DNA of 64,000 bases from Trichobilharzia szidati (GCA_944472155.2 OX235271.1:120471329-120535328), one strand, 5' to 3'. Shown: positions 38,990 to 48,232, counted from the first letter of the stretch. Program-made: numbers and translations. The notes: generated by a model not told the origin, from the letters alone.

Positions 38990-39395
38990 TAAGCTTGCTG
39001 AAGCAAAGTTCAGTATTTCTTTCCTGGAAGACTATTACAAATATAGACTTGATCAATTCAGGTCCTGACAAAGGTGCTGGGGTTGTATTACTAAACAAAT
39101 GGGACTACGCGGAAACAATTTAAACAATTTTCAATCACGAAACCAAATCTCCAAAGCCATTTAGGGAAAGACAACGTCATCCTAACCGAAAAACAGCTAA
39201 GGAAAATTCACTCAAGAATGAAGGAAGATTCGTTAACATATGTTGAAATGTTTCAAAGAATTAGGCATTCTGGACCAATGGCGTCTCGTCCCCGTGGTCT
39301 GCTGAGGATTCACAAAGAGGGGTTACTCATGCTTCCAGTATTAAAGATGTCTAGATCAGTGACTAGCAGAAAGGTGATGACGACACACTCCTTAA
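38990..39395 (+). pseudogene. Penelope-like element relic, N-terminal RT part (PLE L)
   Basis: The plus strand reads ITNIDLINSGPDKGAGVVLL then NKWDYAETI-stop (PLE signature with PDKG), and after a frameshift MKEDSLTYVEMFQRIRHSGP, MASRPRGLLRIHKEGLLMLP and VLKMSRS, the equivalent of the YGLPKIHKEGLPLRPVLDMS motif. The RT catalytic part and endonuclease are absent, so only the 5' part of the protein is kept, unusual for a retroelement normally truncated at the 5' side. Confidence 0.65.
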
Positions 39396-39714
39396 GAGAC
39401 GCCTGCGACCTCAATATTTTTTGTGAGAATAACTTGTTTTACAAGGCTTGTAACAGAATAATTGTTTGGAAAATCCTATTTGGACGATCTATTTATAGTG
39501 TGGATACTTATTTGGATAATTCAGCTGACCTTATACATATTATCCTTTACTTTTCTGAGTTGTATAACATTGTTCTGATGTTTGCACATCACCGGTTGAC
39601 TTGAACATTATTTTTGTTCTTTCTTGTTTCGATTCTAATTTTAGTGCTTATCTTCGCGGTTGTGTGATGGTGTTGAAAGTGTGTTGTTTTACGACTTCCG
39701 GTTTTGGGTTGTTG

Positions 39715-40060
39715 GAGGACTTTATCATGAGCTGTCATCAGCTAGAGAACCACTGGAAGACCTGAAGAGACTACTGGAGAGCTGTTTCATCCTAGTTTGG
39801 GTCTCTTCATCGGCGTACACCCACCACCAGGGTTTGAATCCAGGACATTTTGGTTACAAGGCAAGCTCGTAGACCATCAAGCCACTGGGACCCGATCCAA
39901 TAGCCAGCCAGTGCATGAATTCTAACTTCTGCCAATTCGCGACCAATTCGCAACGCCTCATCTTCGACCTGCTGTACCCTAGTGGTGACGGTTTCCCACT
40001 AGAACCGCAGGTCACTGAATAGGGCCAGTCGCTAGTGAGCATCTGATGAATTTTCAAGTA
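39715..40060 (-). repeat. SINE-HH copy 4 with 5' extension
   Basis: On the minus strand the order is: gcgaattggcagaagttaga (extension), a tRNA-like head cagtggcttgatggtctacg with box B gtcctggattcaaacc, the hammerhead block (39771-39818), then tail ctctagctgatgacagctca. The extension block recurs near 12890, 24880 and 33900. Confidence 0.65.
39771..39818 (-). ncRNA. hammerhead-like module in SINE-HH copy 4
   Basis: On the minus strand: core atgaaga (39804-39810), matching CUGANGA except C3; stem II gaccc...aggat; GAAA (39785-39788); stem III acagctct; cleavage-site C; then cagt. Only C3 is changed in the core. The stem I 5' strand has drifted. Confidence 0.5.
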
Positions 40061-40129
40061 TTGGTTTTCGTGGGAATTTGGTTTGATTGGTTGGAGGATT
40101 TCATCTTGGTATTGTTTTTTTATGTGATT

Positions 40130-41170
40130 TGTACTCATATTTAGTTCATTTTTTGTCCATTCATTTTTGTGTATCCACAATTATATTCCAGGTTGCTGAT
40201 AGTTGTAATGATTCACCCTTGTTACATGTATGCGATGTGACTTAATGAATATAGATTCTGTTATAAAGCTCTCTTTCCATTTGTTCATATAAGTTTTCAG
40301 AATACAAACATTGTTCCAATCAATATTGTACTTTTTGTTCCATGCATGTGCAGCAATAAATGATTTTTTTCTAAATTGTTGTAAGCTTGTGTTCTAGTGG
40401 GATAACTTTTCGTTAGGCGTTTACGTTCATTCGCTCTTATTTTGAGTGATCTGGACGTTTGATCCGCATATTTAGTCGGACACTCGGCACAAGATATTTC
40501 GTTAATTACAAAATTTTTGTCCGTCATTTTTGATGGATCGTTTTAGTCAATTTATTTTACTTTTAATTAGATTTGTTGGTTTAAACGTGATGAGAATCCC
40601 AATATTTTTGAGGTTTCTTCGAAATGACTCTGATGTACCATTTTGTATGGCATTGTGATTGTTTTTTGCCTTTCTCCTTATAGTCACTCTCAGGTTTTAC
40701 CCTCTTTTTTCTCTTCTTTATTCATTTCTGATAAATATTTCTGGGTAGTTGTTGTTGAGTAACATTTTGAATAAGACGTTCATTTGGTGTTGTTGTCAGT
40801 CTACGTATTCTGTCTGCAAGACCTGGTATTAACCCTCGTTTTACAAGGAATCTTACAGAATGTGTAGTTTTTCTGTATAGCGTCGTTTTAATGCTGTCAT
40901 CTGTTGTTCTTTGTAATTTGCAGTCTAACATAAGCAGTTCCCTGATTTCATTCTCTATTCCCATAATGAATTTTATTGAGTAGACGTGACTGTTTATGTG
41001 TGAGAAGAATTACCCAACACTGTTCTTTTCCACTATTACCAACGTGTCGTCTAGATATCTCCACCAACCTATTATTGATGACCTGAATGGTTTAAGTGAA
41101 TTCTCTCATCAAAAATTCATGGATATGTCAGCTATTATTGGTGAGATGGGCTTTATATATGAGTACAAAT
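40130..41170 (-). pseudogene. Penelope-like element relic (PLE K)
   Basis: On the minus strand the order is SPISPIIADISMNF-like motif B near 41140, WRYLDDTLVIVEKNS (catalytic box YLDD, near 41065), the FIMGIENEIRELLMLDCKL region, KTTLYRKTTHSVRFLVKRGL, then the endonuclease part ISCAECPTKYADQTSRSLKI with the GIY-YIG core changed from KYIGQT to KYADQT, and LKIRANERKRLTKS. Several frameshifts and stops are present. SPxSP in motif B and the CxxC-KY(I/G) pattern put it in the same family as PLE J, distinct from A-I. Confidence 0.75.
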
Positions 41171-41297
41171 AATAAAAGTGCGAATTAGAAAAAAAACACA
41201 ATACCAACAACTGGTGTGATTACGCGCAGTAATTTTGCTCGAAATATTGCTAAAAACTTATCATTGTGTGTAAACTGTTTAAATATAATCATAATTT

Positions 41298-41605
41298 AAT
41301 TGGTGGATGGTGACTAGTAGTGGAATCCAGGATGCGCATTTCTTTCAATTTTGGACTCGCCGGCTGGATGTACCTGCATTCCCCAATGAGTGATGATGTT
41401 CACACCGAGGCTTGAACCCAGTGCCCATAGTTTCAAACGCCTAAGCGTTATCCACCAGACCACTTGAGCCACGAGAGCCACCTCTTGTGCAATGGGTTAT
41501 ATTAATTACTCACTTCAATAATAGATTTTCCCGTCGATTGATTGGACCGAAGTGCTGCGTCTCATGTTGACATGACTGCTAGTCACCATCCACCAATTAA
41601 CTTCT
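41298..41605 (-). repeat. Sm-alpha-like SINE with hammerhead and terminal inverted repeat
   Basis: The sense strand is minus. A tRNA-like part contains ctcgtggctcaagtggtctg (box A) and cactgggttcaagcctcgg (box B), at 41420-41480. The hammerhead follows at 41322-41373. Both outer ends carry aattggtggatggtgactag in inverted orientation (41298-41318 and 41582-41602). Sm-alpha is a known schistosome SINE-like family combining a pol III promoter and a hammerhead. Confidence 0.7.
41322..41373 (-). ncRNA. Sm-alpha hammerhead ribozyme (core-mutated)
   Basis: On the minus strand: stem I atccag/ctggat gives 6 bp; the core ccggcga (41357-41363) has U4 to C and A6 to G relative to CUGANGA; stem II has decayed; GAAA lies at 41339-41342; stem III is the perfect 8-nt palindrome atgcgcat; the cleavage-site C follows, then ctggattcc. 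Fold and cleavage site are clearly Sm-alpha type, but two invariant bases are lost. Confidence 0.7.
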
Positions 41606-41702
41606 AATTATATGCCCAAACATCGTCGAAGCATCTGCACAAGAGGCCGACAAGTCAACCTGAGACCGAACACTTCGGTCCAATCAATTGAAGAGAAAAT
41701 CT
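41523..41702. repeat. imperfect 52-bp inverted repeat
   Basis: The arm at 41523-41574 and the arm at 41651-41702 are inverted copies sharing gattggaccgaagtg, and agattttc at the outer ends. The first arm adjoins the Sm-alpha 5' end. A related string (tttcggaccaaaatgc) lies near 56590, also next to an Sm-alpha hammerhead. Confidence 0.6.
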
Positions 41703-41895
41703 AAAATTGAATTAAACAATGATAATTTAATTAACATTTCTTAGTCTGAGGTCAGACTTTGATCACAGTTCACACAGTTTTCTTTATTATATTTTGATGC
41801 CTTTTTTCATGACTCATATGACTGGACAAAGTTTTCCAAGACAAGATATGTCCTTTTTACAGATAAACTTTTATTATTTTAGTTATGATTAATTT

Positions 41896-41945
41896 CCCTG
41901 AAGAAGTTCCGACCAGTTTACGGAACGAAACGCTGGAATTACTCA
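41896..41945 (+). ncRNA. hammerhead-like stem-loop, probable PLE terminal relic
   Basis: ctgaaga (41898-41904), one A, a perfect 6-bp stem gttccg/cggaac (41906-41911 with 41921-41926), then gaaac. The order is CUGANGA - stem II - GAAA with one extra base. The flanks give no convincing stem I or III. PLE termini elsewhere in the window show the same extra base. Confidence 0.4.
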
Positions 41946-42494
41946 TTTCAATTTCGCCGAGATTTTGAAAATATAATTTTGACATACTATCTTGTAGGTA
42001 TGTATCTGACTTTTTAGAACACTATATAAAACTGTACAGCGTTGAAGTTAAGTTACCAATTGAAAATATTTCGCTGACCTATATCTCTTTAGTTTGTTTA
42101 TATTTGTTATATTGTTTGGTATATAGTAAAGTACCTGAAGATTGTAACTTGCGTTTGGTGTCACTTTTGAAGAGCTGTAAAGATAAGAAGTTTCATGTGA
42201 ATTCACTTTACAAAAGAATTTTTTAGATGGAGTGAGTTAAGATGGCTGGAAATTTTGAAACTGTTAAATTCCAATGCTTTACTAAACCTAGACATTGAAA
42301 CATTTAGTTACAAAATAAGTCTACTAATCGCCTTGAGTTGCATTTAGCTTACCGAATGATTATATTTAGAAATGTTCTGTTTATCTTACTCAACACTGCA
42401 AATCAGTTTATTGAATACTGAGATGAACGAAATATAAGAAAAAGGCGTAAACAGAGAAGAAGATTTTCTTTTCAACGATTCATTTTCATAAGCT

Positions 42495-42745
42495 GTTCAA
42501 TCATTTTTTCCTTTACTTTCCCCAGTGGAACATAGGGCTTCATGCTAGTGGCTTGAAGATTCTGTAGCAGTGTTTATTTTACAGGATGGGGTTGCTAGCC
42601 TCATGCCCAACCCTTCCTCTTCACCAGCTTTTCTTAATTCTGACTTAGCGAGGTAAAGGAGTGCGACGGCTGGGGGTCGAACCCCGGACCATGAGCATGG
42701 TCGGCGAGCGTCCTAACCACTATGCCACCGATGCAGCCGTCTAAC
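42495..42745 (-). repeat. tRNA-headed SINE, best-preserved copy (SINE1 copy 2)
   Basis: On the minus strand the head reads ggctgcatcggtggcatagt with box A (tggcatagtggttagg, 42712-42727) and box B (ggggttcgacccc, 42673-42685). The middle contains gaggctagcaaccccatcc, and the tail gaagccctatgttccactgg joins an A-rich end. The head can fold like a tRNA. It is a SINE, not a tRNA gene, because no acceptor stem closes and the same head occurs fused to the LINE-like tail elsewhere. Confidence 0.8.
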
Positions 42746-43279
42746 CATAATTATATTTAACAAAGAAATCATAAGACCAATCAGATATTGGTAAAATTTG
42801 TCCTCGAAAAATGTGTTATGTTGTCACGTAAGGTGTAACCCAAAATGGGATGACTAATTGGAAGTTAGAAAAGAGACAGAAGTTGTTATGAAGTAATAAG
42901 TGTGAAATAATGACTAAGCAATAAGCTCGTGTAGAATGGACAGGAACTAGTGGTAAGGTGATAAATTGTCTGTATACATTTGAAGAAGCAATGTTATAAA
43001 AATCACTAATAGAGCGATGATAAAATATGGATGATGGGAATAATGGTGATAATAAAATAATAGCAATAATAACAATAATAATAGAAGACGGAGATTATCT
43101 GAAAAATGTGATGTATTTGCGCTATACATTTCGAACAATCTGATCACACATTTACTTGTCAAGTCGAGATATATGAAAAAATTATGGACGATTAAATTAA
43201 ACAAAGTGACAAAAAACAGATTTAAGAATGATTAACACAACGTTTAGTAATCCAATCAAATAAGGATTACCAAGGTAGG

Positions 43280-43970
43280 TTAAAAGTAATAATAAATTGA
43301 TCCTGAATACACAGGGGGGGGCTTAAGTTTATGAATAGCTATAGCCTCAGAGTATTTCAATGAGCGCCCTTGACCGTTTTTATAGATGACTTTAAAGGTT
43401 GAGTTAACATCAGTCTTATGGTTCATCTCGATTGGATGTTTGGCTATAGACGAAGTTGGTAGTCTGACACCTGCATCTATTGGTTTTCCACAATTCATTG
43501 GTTTTTCTAACCATTTCGGGATATGCTCTCCCCCCCTCACATGCAAAGCACGACTACTCCTCTCTACGTATGTGTTCACACACACACATGAAAATTAGTA
43601 AATAGTATGGGATGTGACATAATCACTTGTGCACTTTTGAGGTTTGCAGTGGAGCATATTTTTGGCTTTTTCGATAATTACAAGCCGGGCTGCATAATAG
43701 GATGACAGAATTCAACCTTTGTCTCAAAATCCTACTGTTTATTTCCCCGTTATAAGTTAATTTGATGAAGACAATTTTCTTAAGGGCGGTATAGATTGTA
43801 GGTTTAAAGACTAATTGACCTCTAGACCTGTTTAAAAATGTTAAAGGATATCCGTTTTCAACAAGAGTATCCATCAATGTTTCATTTTCTTCATCTATAA
43901 CATCAGCTGTGCAAATGCGTTGAATCCTCTTAAATAGACATTTTACCAAACCTCTCTTATACTGTAGAGG
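43280..43970 (-). pseudogene. PLE H linker and GIY-YIG endonuclease part
   Basis: After the nonsense at 44082 the same frame continues through LVKCLFKRIQRICTADVID, VENGYPLTFLNRSRGQLVF and FIKLTYNGEINSRILRQRL, and stops near 43623. A frameshift leads into CVNTYVERSSRALHVRGGEH and IPKWLEKPMN, the GIY-YIG domain with YVE in place of YIG, then YSEAIAIHKLKPPPV. A (ca)n run near 43569-43586 sits at the frameshift and may have caused it by slippage. Confidence 0.75.
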
Positions 43971-44081
43971 ACAGAAACTGTGAAAATTAAGGTATTGCCC
44001 TGTCCAAGTGGGCTTTCTGTAGATTGATAGTCTTATTGAACCATCATCTCTTCGACTCAGAAGTATGTTTAAAAATGCAAA

Positions 44082-44909
44082 CTAGTTGCGACTTTCTTCC
44101 TCGCATCTAAGACTAATATTATTCTGTTCAGAGTTAAGTCTGTCTAATAGACGACTTGCATCTTCATGATGGTCACATATCAAAATGATATCGTCTACAT
44201 ATCTCCTACAGAAGGGCAATTTAGAAATTAAATCAAGGGACAAGTTCTCAACATAAGACATGTAAACGTCCGCTAACCAAGGTCCTAATGGACTCCCCAT
44301 AGCAGCACCATCCACCTGTCGAAAATGTTCACCTTCAAACGTGAAATGGACGTTGTCAGTACATAACAGTAATAGATCTTTCAAATAAGTTAAAGGAAAA
44401 GGAAATGAAAAACAACTAGAAGATATACAGTCACAAAGAGTATCAGCAGTCTTTATCAATGGCACATTAGTAAACAAAGAATTAACAACAAATGAATACA
44501 TTTTCCTATCTTTTATGTTCATGTCTGCAAAACAGTCAACAAGTTCAAATGTATCTTTCAAAGTAAACTTACATAATTCATTGCGCATTGGACTTAAAAC
44601 ATCAGCTAACCATTTCGCTGATTTATGTGTAGGAGAGTGACACATTGATGGAATTGGAGGTAATGGATTATCAGCCATATGAATCTTGGGTAATCCATGA
44701 AGGTTTGGAAAGTCAGATCCCATTGGTTTCAAGGAATTAAACCCCTGCTTATCGATAACATCTATGCCACGAAGATTTACTAAGTGAGAAGCTACTTTTC
44801 CTTCCAATTTTCTGATGTCATCAGAAGGAACATCGGCTATGAATTTGCTTTTGTCACTAAGGATGGAAAACATTTTTGTTTTGTGGTTACTACTGTTCAT
44901 GGATACCAC
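44082..44909 (-). pseudogene. PLE H reverse transcriptase domain
   Basis: This 275-codon open frame is the longest PLE frame in the window. It reads MNSSNHKTKMFSILSDKSKF, NLHGLPKIHMADNPLPPIPS, YSFVVNSLFTNVPLIKTADT (motif A region, with VVNSLF where D is expected: an Asp-to-Asn change), FRQVDGAAMGSPLGPWLADV (motif B) and FCRRYVDDIILICDHHED (intact YVDD). The frame ends at a TAG after CEEESRN; the next codons, FAFLNILLSRRDDGSI, continue the domain in the same frame, so this is one nonsense change. It was an RNA-dependent DNA polymerase but is non-functional here. Confidence 0.8.
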
Positions 44910-45399
44910 TTGTGCTAAAAAAGGAAATGCACTTTAAACTCTTTACTTTCACTTATAATGGTAATGTTAGAGACATTAGAAGTTAAATCTCTCTATACTT
45001 TTCAAGAGTTCACACTTCAGATGTCATTCAAACTATCAGCCATTACATTAAAATCTAAATGTAATATGTGATAGCGAATATTTCAAAGTGTCTAAGGGAA
45101 ATAAAAAGTTTGTTTCTAATCTTCTTTACGTATGATTGAGTTTCAATCGCTACGCTATTGAAGACAAAACTCACTTCCCTCATTATTTAAAAATCTTTGA
45201 ACAGTATGTTGAAATAAAATTATATATGGACTAAAAGTGTACATATTGAGATGAAGTAAATAGGAATGATGACAGCTGTATACCAAATAATCCTATGTAA
45301 TGGTGAATGGTTCTTGTTATTGAGTATTAATTAGTCATTGTAAAGGGAATCCGTATATACCGTAGACTAACATCCTACAGTTCGAATATTGTATTATTA

Positions 45400-46716
45400 T
45401 TATTGTTCCCTTGGGTTCCTAGTGGAACATAGGGCTTCAACTGCACGCCTCCACTTGCTTCTGTCTACTGCTGTACTTTTCCTTTGCATCCATGTTAATC
45501 CATACTGTTTCAACTCCTCTTCACACGATCTCCTCCATGTCACCCTTGCACCGACGAACCACTCGCCGCTTCCCTTTCGGGTTCCACTCGAAGGCCTGAC
45601 GCGTGATGTCACCCAACGGCCTCCTCAGCGAGTGTCCAATCCATCTCCACTTTCTCCTGCATATTTGTTGGGCGATTGGTTCCTGTTTTGTTTGTTCCCA
45701 TAGCTTCTTGTTTGTGATTCTTTCCGGCCATTTAATCTTCAGTATAGAACGAAGACAGTTGTTGATAAAGGTCTGCAACCTGTTGAAAATATTCTTTGTG
45801 ACCCTTCAAGTTTCTGATCCGTAAAGCAAAATTGACTTGACGTTTGTATTGAAAATACGAATTTTGTTGTTGATGCTGAGTGACGAAGATTTCCAGATTG
45901 GTTTCAGGTTGATGAATGTGTTTCTCGCCTTCCCGATTCTCGATTTGACATCCTCGTCCGTTCCTCCTGTGGTTGAGACAATTCTCCCTAGATAAGTGAA
46001 AGAAGTAACCTCTTTCAAATCCTTCCCGTTGATGGTGATTGGCGCTGGATGTTGCTGCTGTTGCTGTTGTTGTTGGCTGGTTATTTTCATAACCTCCGTC
46101 TTGTCTATGTTCACCTGCAGTCCTGTCTTTGCTGCTTCTTCGACCAGTTTGTCGGTTTTCGCTTGTAAGTCTTCGATTTTGTGTGACATCAAACATAAAT
46201 CATCTGCGAAATCCAGGTCTTCTAGGTTCTTCGCGTCGGTCCAGGATATCCCTGTCTTCTCGTTTCCCACTGTCTGACGCATAATCCAGTCCACCACAAT
46301 TAGGAATATCATTGGTGATAGTAAGCACCCTTGTCTGACTCCTGTGTTTACTCCAAAAGCCTCGCTGAGTTTTCCGTTGTGAATCACTTGACATGTGCCA
46401 TTGTCGTACAGCTGTTGAATAAGGTTGATGAATATTTGGGGTACGCCGTAGTACTCGAGTATTTTCCAAATTACTTCGTGGTCAACGCTGTCGAAGGCCT
46501 TCTCAAAGTCTATAAAGTTGAGGTAGAGGTTTGATTGCCATTCCACGCTTTGTTCGATGATAATGCGTAGAGTTGCAATTCGGTCAGAACATGATTTGCC
46601 TTTCCTGAATCCAGCTTGTTCTGATTGGAGTTCTGTATCCAGTGCTTCCTTGATTCTCTCCAGGATGATGTGACTCAGGATTTTACTTGGCGTCGACAGG
46701 AGCATGATTCCTCTAT
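45400..46716 (-). pseudogene. RTE reverse transcriptase and C-terminal region (broken)
   Basis: The RT portion enters after the deletion, reading RGIMLLSTPSKILSHIILER, then QAGFRKGKSCSDRIATLR, LNFIDFEKAFDSVDHEVIW (motif A), VNTGVRQGCLLSPMIF (motif B) and LEDLDFADDLCLMSH (motif C, FADD intact). A Q-rich run (46051-46076) follows, then SFTYLGRIVSTTGGTDEDVK and KSILLYGSET. The frame stops at 45806-45808 where TGG (Trp) became TGA; the 25.6-kb copy keeps Trp. The C-terminal part continues as RRKWRWIGHSLRRPLGD and shifts frame near 45555 before VTWRRSCEEELKQYGL. Confidence 0.85.
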
Positions 46717-47922
46717 TAGCTTCCAAGTGTCCGTTGAGAGCCATTCCTTGTCTTGTTTCTTCTTTCTTCCTAAAACCGTTGAACACGTTTCGTTGAAAAT
46801 TACCTTCAGAGAGTTGCAATGGTCTTCCACGGATGATTCCTCAGTGGTGCCAAGTAGTGTTTCCTGCTTTGCTCTGACCGTTGCAGTGAAAATGTCCTGT
46901 GTGATTGTGTCCTTCAGTTTGTGAGTGTTGAACTTGCATTGTGGCCTATCCCCAGGTATCCTCGAGGCTTTCAGCTTCACCTTGAAAGTCCCTTGTACTA
47001 GATAGTGGTCTGAACCCACATCTGCTCCTCTCCTCGATCTTGTGTCTAGTAGGCTCCGTCTCCACTTCCTTGAGATTGAAATGAAGTCTATCTGGTTTTT
47101 GGTGTGTCCATCTGGTGAAATCCATGTTGCCTTGTGTATATCCCTGTGTTTGAACACACTGCCACCAATCACCAAATCATTGAAGGCGCAGAAGTCTGAG
47201 AAGAGTTCACCATTTTCTTTCATTTCACCGAGGGCCTCGCGACCCATGGTGAGTTCTCTTCCTGTATTGTCTCCTCCCAGTTTCGCATTCATATCACCCA
47301 TCAGGATTTTGATATCGCTCTTTGGGACGTTGTCCATTACTGTTTGTAGTTGACTGTAGAAATCCTCCTTCTTCTCATGTTCTGAGACGTTTGTAGGCGC
47401 GTAGCATTGAATGATTGTAACCTTCTTTCCTTTTGAGTTGAACCTGGCTGTCATTATCCTGGAGGAGATTGGTTCCCACTGCATGAGAGCTTTAGCCGCT
47501 GTTGGTGACATCATGATGGCTACTCCCTCGGTATGTTCGTGATCGTCCTCTGGGTGACCGGAGTAGATTATTGTCTCTCCAGTCGGTAGTTGGCACCTTC
47601 CACATCCGTTCCATCTGCTCTCACAGATTCCCAACACTTCTATTTTATATCTCCTCATTTCTGCGGCTACCTGAGCAGCCTTCCCAGTTTCGTACATTGT
47701 ACGAATATTCCACATCCCCATCCTTATTTTTGCTTTCATCGAAAGAAGGCACATCGGCTGACTGGCTTCCCGAAGGCTTTCACCAGCCTGCGTCATTTCA
47801 CTTCCCCGATTCCAGCGAAAAATAAGATCATTGTTTGTATTTTTAGAATTTTGAATATATTTGTGCGTTGAAGTTTTAGTAGCAATTTGGTTAAGTTTTG
47901 GGGGTGGAGTTGCTAGCACCAC
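46716..47922 (-). CDS. RTE APE-type endonuclease (ORF N-terminal part)
   Basis: An open frame of ~415 codons runs 47922 to 46675; the last ~14 codons lie past the deletion junction. It shows all visible APE motifs: GMWNIRTMYETGK (Asn), VLGICESRWNGCG (catalytic Glu), IIQCYAPTN, ILMGDMNAKLG (Asp/Asn), TWISPDGHTKNQIDFI and RRGADVGSDHYLV (SDH). The enzyme nicks target DNA to prime reverse transcription. The start is unclear: the first Met is in the 5' UTR-like part, and conserved sequence begins near PMCLLSMKAKIRMGMWN. The frame is uninterrupted, so this is the best-preserved catalytic domain in the window, although the whole protein is not intact. Confidence 0.8.
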
Positions 47923-48185
47923 GCTCCAACCCTCCCTCTTTATCCGGGCTTGGGACCGGCTAGAATACTAGTGACCTAGTAATCTAGGCGAGGTTGTCAG
48001 AGGTACAAGATTCAAGCAATTTCAATCTAGTATTCTCTTTCGTCTTATTTAGCGGCAGAGCTTCAAAAATTAATGAACTTGATTAGGCAAATTATGGAGA
48101 AATCAGCCAATATATTTGATGACAATAAATAGAGTTCAATTAATCCACATAACTTCTCATTGGAATTGTCAATGTGAGATTCAAT

Positions 48186-48232
48186 TAGCGCAAATACATC
48201 ACATTTTTCAGATAATCTCCGTCTTCTAATAA
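48186..48232 (-). repeat. isolated PLE terminal box
   Basis: agaagacggagattatctga continuing to gtatttgcgct on the minus strand is an essentially exact ~42-46 bp match to the PLE H terminus at 43083-43127, and flanking sequence on both sides is unrelated. The orientation is opposite to PLE H. Confidence 0.55.

Larger units (their letters stand above)
42950..44930 (-). mobile_element. Penelope-like element, best-preserved RT (PLE H)
   Basis: A PLE on the minus strand covers the RT (44082-44909), linker (43623-43949), GIY-YIG part (43280-43585) and 3' terminal region (42950-43280). The terminal region shares taccaaggtaggttaaaag and the agaagacggag...gtatttgcgc box with PLE I (62080-62390), so H and I are one family. 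The 5' side is truncated near 44930, just before the PDKG-type signature. Confidence 0.8.
45388..48060 (-). mobile_element. RTE-clade LINE (SR2-like), near full length with internal deletion
   Basis: Order on the minus strand: 5' UTR (48060-47925) with ggagcgtggtgctagcaact; APE endonuclease frame; a deletion junction near 46709-46716; RT frame; and a 3' end gccctatgttccactagg with an AAT tail. Length is about 2.65 kb, shorter than a typical ~3.2 kb element because most of the linker between endonuclease and RT is missing. The extreme 5' edge is uncertain: weak tRNA-like similarity extends to about 48060. No target-site duplication could be assigned. Confidence 0.85.

Noticed and set aside
42660..42730. 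tRNA gene on the minus strand
   Set aside because: Box A and box B are good, but the acceptor stem does not close and the sequence runs straight into the SINE middle and LINE-like tail seen in three other places.
43554..43590. (ca)n run as a regulatory element
   Set aside because: It lies inside the PLE H GIY-YIG region at its frameshift and is best explained by slippage.
45996..47871. Plus-strand ORFs across the 45-48 kb LINE
   Set aside because: They are antisense to the RT and endonuclease frames, which carry all conserved motifs on the minus strand.
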